DNA from: Acidimicrobiaceae bacterium
GTDB taxonomy: Bacteria; Actinomycetota; Acidimicrobiia; Acidimicrobiales; Palsa-688
Length of the DNA: 7,630 nt
Direction: 5' to 3'
NCBI GenBank assembly: GCA_003156795.1
Contig: PMHU01000291.1
Location: 31,005-38,634, forward strand
Part shown: positions 5,575-7,630 of the stretch, one piece after another
Layout of the letters: each line of letters opens with the position of its first letter
Numbering within the stretch: position 1 is the first letter of the stretch
Translations under genes and position numbers: made by a program
Notes under the pieces: generated by a model
What the model was told of the DNA's origin: nothing
What the model saw: the letters and a program-made list of their open reading frames with translations, nothing else
Databases searched by the model: none

Positions 5575-5925
5575 GTGGTCAAGCGAAGCGCATTGATTGA
5601 AGTGGCCGAAGCAGGGGAGTGCTGCCCGTCTGTGCTCGCCGCCCCTCTCCACGCAGACGAAGCTCAAGAACTTGCTCGTGGATTCAGCGCATTGGGCGAC
5701 CCGGTCCGTCTGCGCGTGCTCTCCATGCTGGCCGCCGCCCCTGATGGAGAGATCTGTGTGTGCGATTTCGTGGCACCACTGGGTAAGACCCAAGGGACCA
5801 TCTCACATCACCTCAAGATCCTGGGCGAGGCCGGGCTGGTACATGGTGACCGGCGCGGCAAATGGGTGTGGTATTCCCTCGACCGGGCTCGATTGGCCAG
5901 CCTGCGTGGCGCCATCGACGCCTGA
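5575..5925 (+). CDS. arsR: ArsR-family arsenic-responsive repressor
   Basis: A 116-residue winged-helix repressor of the ArsR/SmtB family, expected to release DNA when it binds trivalent arsenic. From this start, ECCPS has Cys16-Cys17; FSALGDPVRLRVLSML (37-52) is the family core; ICVCDF (60-65) gives Cys61 and Cys63 in the classical ArsR metal-site helix; KTQGTISHHLKILGEAGLV (71-89) is the recognition helix region, and RRGKWVWYSL forms the wing. The start is uncertain: ATG 5554 and ATG 5560 are in frame, as are GTG 5572 and GTG 5575. I chose 5575 because GGGAG at 5562-5566 sits 8 nt ahead, while the ATGs overlap the arsI -35 and lack a ribosome site. It is divergent from arsI, with chrA 14 nt downstream. 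The protein carries both the N-terminal Cys pair of Corynebacterium-type ArsR and the CxC of E. coli-type ArsR. Confidence 0.9.
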   Translation: MVKRSALIEVAEAGECCPSVLAAPLHADEAQELARGFSALGDPVRLRVLSMLAAAPDGEICVCDFVAPLGKTQGTISHHLKILGEAGLVHGDRRGKWVWYSLDRARLASLRGAIDA

Positions 5926-5939
5926 CATCATCAGGCGAG

Positions 5940-7133
5940 ATGACTTTCGAGGACTCCAAGAGCCCATCGCGTCCCGCAAAACGGGTGGCACTAGCGACGA
6001 TTGTCATCCAGTGGATGCGCCTCGGTTGCGTCGGCTTTGGCGGCCCGCCCACCCATATCGCTCTGCTTCGGCGCATGTGCGTGGAGCAGCGCAGTTGGAT
6101 CGACGCTAAAGAGTTCGAGGACGCCATCGCCACCACCAACCTGCTGCCGGGGCCGGCGTCCACCCAGTTGGCTATCTATTGCGCATGGCGGCTACGAGGA
6201 TCGCTAGGAGCGGTTCTTGGCGGTTTGTGTTTCATAGTTCCTGGCCTGGCGGTCATCCTGGCGCTGTCGGCTGTGTTCCTCCAGAGCCACCCCCCTGGAT
6301 GGCTCCTTGGGGCCGCGGCCGGCGCCGGCGCGGCGGTGCCGGCTGTGGCTCTCAACGCCGCGTACGGTCTGATCCCAGCCAGTTGGAAGCGGATCGGGGT
6401 GGCGCGAGCGCAGAAGAGGCGTTGGGTTGTCTACGCCGTCGCGGGCGGCGCGGCCGCCGCGATCGTCGGCCCATATCTGGTAGTGGTATTGGTGGCTTGC
6501 GGCGTGACCGAGATCGGGCTGCGCCGACCGACCCGGCCCCATCCGGCCGGTGCGCCGCTGGGATTCCTGCCCGTCGTGGGCGCTCACGCGGTAGCCATCG
6601 GAGGGCTAGGAGCGGTCGTGTGGGAAGCGTTCAAGGTCGGCGCTCTCTCCTACGGGGGAGGGTTCGTGATCATCCCGTTCATGCAACACGACGCCGTCGC
6701 CACCTATCACTGGATGAGCGGAGCCCAGTTCCTCGACGCGGTCGCTCTCGGCCAGATCACTCCCGGGCCAGTGGTACAAACCGTGGCGGTGGTCGGCTAC
6801 GCCGCCGCCGGAGTCGGCGGAGGCCTGCTCGCCGCCCTCATCGCCTTCGCTCCCTCTTTCGCGTTTATTCTCCTCGGCGGCCCTCGCTTCGAGAGCATTC
6901 GCGCCAACCGTAACATTGAGGCGTTCCTCACCGGTGCAGGGCCAGCCGTGATCGGTGCCATCGCCGGATCAGCCATACCTCTCGGCCTGGCCCTCAGCCA
7001 TCTGTGGCAGATTCCCTTCCTGGCCGGGGCGCTGCTCTGGCTCCTCTGGGTCCGCAGAGGAGGCGTTGTCAGCGGCCTCGTTCTCGCCGGACTCGCAGGC
7101 GTCGTCGTTGCCTTAGCGGGAGTCCCAGTTTGA
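5940..7133 (+). CDS. chrA: ChrA chromate transporter, two-domain CHR family
   Basis: A 397-residue inner-membrane protein with two homologous halves, the long-chain (bidomain) form of the CHR family, which expels chromate from the cytoplasm. The N-terminal half (about 16-190) has GFGGP (32-36) and LLPGPAS (68-74), and the C-terminal half (about 222-397) has LSYGGGF (236-242) and ITPGPVV (273-279). The repeated 'GGG/GGP ... PGP' pair is the family signature. Each half is followed by hydrophobic helices, and the region around 146-162 is basic and probably cytoplasmic. The start ATG at 5940 lies 14 nt after arsR with AGGCGAG just ahead. An earlier in-frame GTG at 5862 would run inside arsR and adds unlike sequence. 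Co-transcription with arsR puts it under arsenic control, so its substrate could be chromate or another oxyanion. Chromate transport is established for the family; the arsenic link is inference. Confidence 0.9.
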   Translation: MTFEDSKSPSRPAKRVALATIVIQWMRLGCVGFGGPPTHIALLRRMCVEQRSWIDAKEFEDAIATTNLLPGPASTQLAIYCAWRLRGSLGAVLGGLCFIVPGLAVILALSAVFLQSHPPGWLLGAAAGAGAAVPAVALNAAYGLIPASWKRIGVARAQKRRWVVYAVAGGAAAAIVGPYLVVVLVACGVTEIGLRRPTRPHPAGAPLGFLPVVGAHAVAIGGLGAVVWEAFKVGALSYGGGFVIIPFMQHDAVATYHWMSGAQFLDAVALGQITPGPVVQTVAVVGYAAAGVGGGLLAALIAFAPSFAFILLGGPRFESIRANRNIEAFLTGAGPAVIGAIAGSAIPLGLALSHLWQIPFLAGALLWLLWVRRGGVVSGLVLAGLAGVVVALAGVPV

Positions 7134-7330
7134 AATCCCACGACTCAGTTGAGCCCGGGCAGGAAAGCGGTCTCCGCGGTGGGCTCTGGCCCGGAGGCGG
7201 TCCGGCTGGCGCAGGTCTATATCATCTGGCCACGGAAGACTCGCCGCCATCGGACCGGACGGCGCGATGACTTCTGGGCGACGGCGACGTCGATCATAGG
7301 AGAGGCCGTGGGTCGACCGATGTAGGCGAC

Positions 7331-7630
7331 ATGTCTGGAGTGAGGGTTCTGGTGGGCACGCAAAAGGGCGGGTTCGTGCCGACCTCGGAAGGGAGGCGAT
7401 CGGACTGGACCGTCCACGGCCCGTTGTTCGGCGGCTGGGAGGTGTATAACATGACTGGGTCGCCGGCTGATCCGTCGAGGCTGTACGCGTCGCAGTCGAC
7501 GGTCTGGTTTGGGCAACTGGTCCAGAGATCTGACGACGGGGGCGAGTCGTGGCGGCCGGTGGGTAACGACTTTGTTTATGACGGTGAAGCGGGGACTCAC
7601 CAGTGGTATGACGGGACGCCGCATCCGTGG
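7331..7630 (+). CDS. BNR/sialidase-like beta-propeller protein (N-terminal part, cut by window end)
   Basis: The first 100 codons of a longer gene, open to the window edge. The start MSGVRVLVGTQKGGF is followed by GPLFGGWEVYNM (34-45), a SPADPSRLYAS block (48-58), the Asp-box-like SDDGGESW (70-77) and FVYDGEAGTHQWYDGTPHPW at the end. This is the N-terminal blade pattern of bacterial WD40/YVTN/BNR-like proteins often labelled exo-alpha-sialidase or glycosyl hydrolase. No signal peptide is visible, so the protein is probably cytoplasmic. True sialidase activity cannot be claimed: the catalytic residues are not in view and most such relatives are uncharacterised. AGGCGAC precedes the ATG closely. 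It lies 197 nt after chrA and is probably a separate transcription unit. Confidence 0.8.
   Translation, partial: MSGVRVLVGTQKGGFVPTSEGRRSDWTVHGPLFGGWEVYNMTGSPADPSRLYASQSTVWFGQLVQRSDDGGESWRPVGNDFVYDGEAGTHQWYDGTPHPW

Noticed and set aside
5493..5582. A 30-residue N-terminal extension of ArsI with four cysteines
   Set aside because: It runs through the operator, the arsI promoter and the ribosome site. The perfect AGGAGG before the ATG at 5492 and the family-typical MSRVQ start settle the shorter form.
5862..5939. An earlier GTG start for ChrA inside arsR
   Set aside because: The extra 26 residues are an out-of-frame reading of the ArsR wing and do not resemble ChrA; the ATG at 5940 gives a normal gap and family length.
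7217..7624. 135-residue minus-strand frame opposite the start of the sialidase-like gene
   Set aside because: Basic, proline-rich antisense of a well-recognised beta-propeller N-terminus.

Overview
The window looks like chromosome (or an accessory island) of a high-GC actinobacterium. The signs are GC-rich third codon positions, GTG starts, a Tat-exported surface protein ending in a beta-sandwich domain common in secreted actinobacterial proteins, and an ArsI/CadI-type lyase and ArsR that resemble actinobacterial family members. An Acidimicrobiia-like source is possible, but that is only an impression.

Layout. (1) 1-892: the 3' end of an unidentified plus-strand gene converges on a small two-helix membrane protein gene (350-892, minus) resembling DUF3592 proteins. 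An inverted repeat lies between the two 3' ends. (2) 893-1455: about 560 bases with no convincing gene, ending in what may be a decayed coding remnant. (3) 1456-3237 (minus): a 593-residue Tat-exported, glycine/valine repeat surface protein with an internally repeated module and a C-terminal actinobacterial beta-sandwich domain. (4) 3238-3847: about 610 bases without a confident gene. (5) 3848-7133: a compact metalloid/oxyanion resistance locus, the main interest of the window. (6) 7331-7630: the start of a large BNR/sialidase-like beta-propeller protein cut by the window edge.

The resistance locus is divergent. Leftward run arsI (methylarsenite C-As lyase/CadI family), an AqpS-like aquaporin and arsC (LMW-phosphatase-type arsenate reductase). 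The three are tightly packed: an 11-nt gap, then a 4-nt ATGA overlap. Rightward run arsR and, 14 nt later, chrA (CHR-family chromate transporter). The short arsI-arsR gap holds two adjoining imperfect dyads, whose outer arms form a perfect 10-bp inverted repeat. These overlap the -10 of a good arsI promoter and a likely -10 of arsR, so one ArsR could shut both directions.

Likely working model: ArsI demethylates trivalent organoarsenicals to arsenite, ArsC reduces arsenate to arsenite, and the aquaporin lets arsenite (and perhaps organoarsenicals) leave down its gradient, as described for Sinorhizobium AqpS-ArsC. ChrA would remove chromate or a similar oxyanion under the same arsenic-responsive switch. 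No ArsB or Acr3 arsenite pump is visible in the window.
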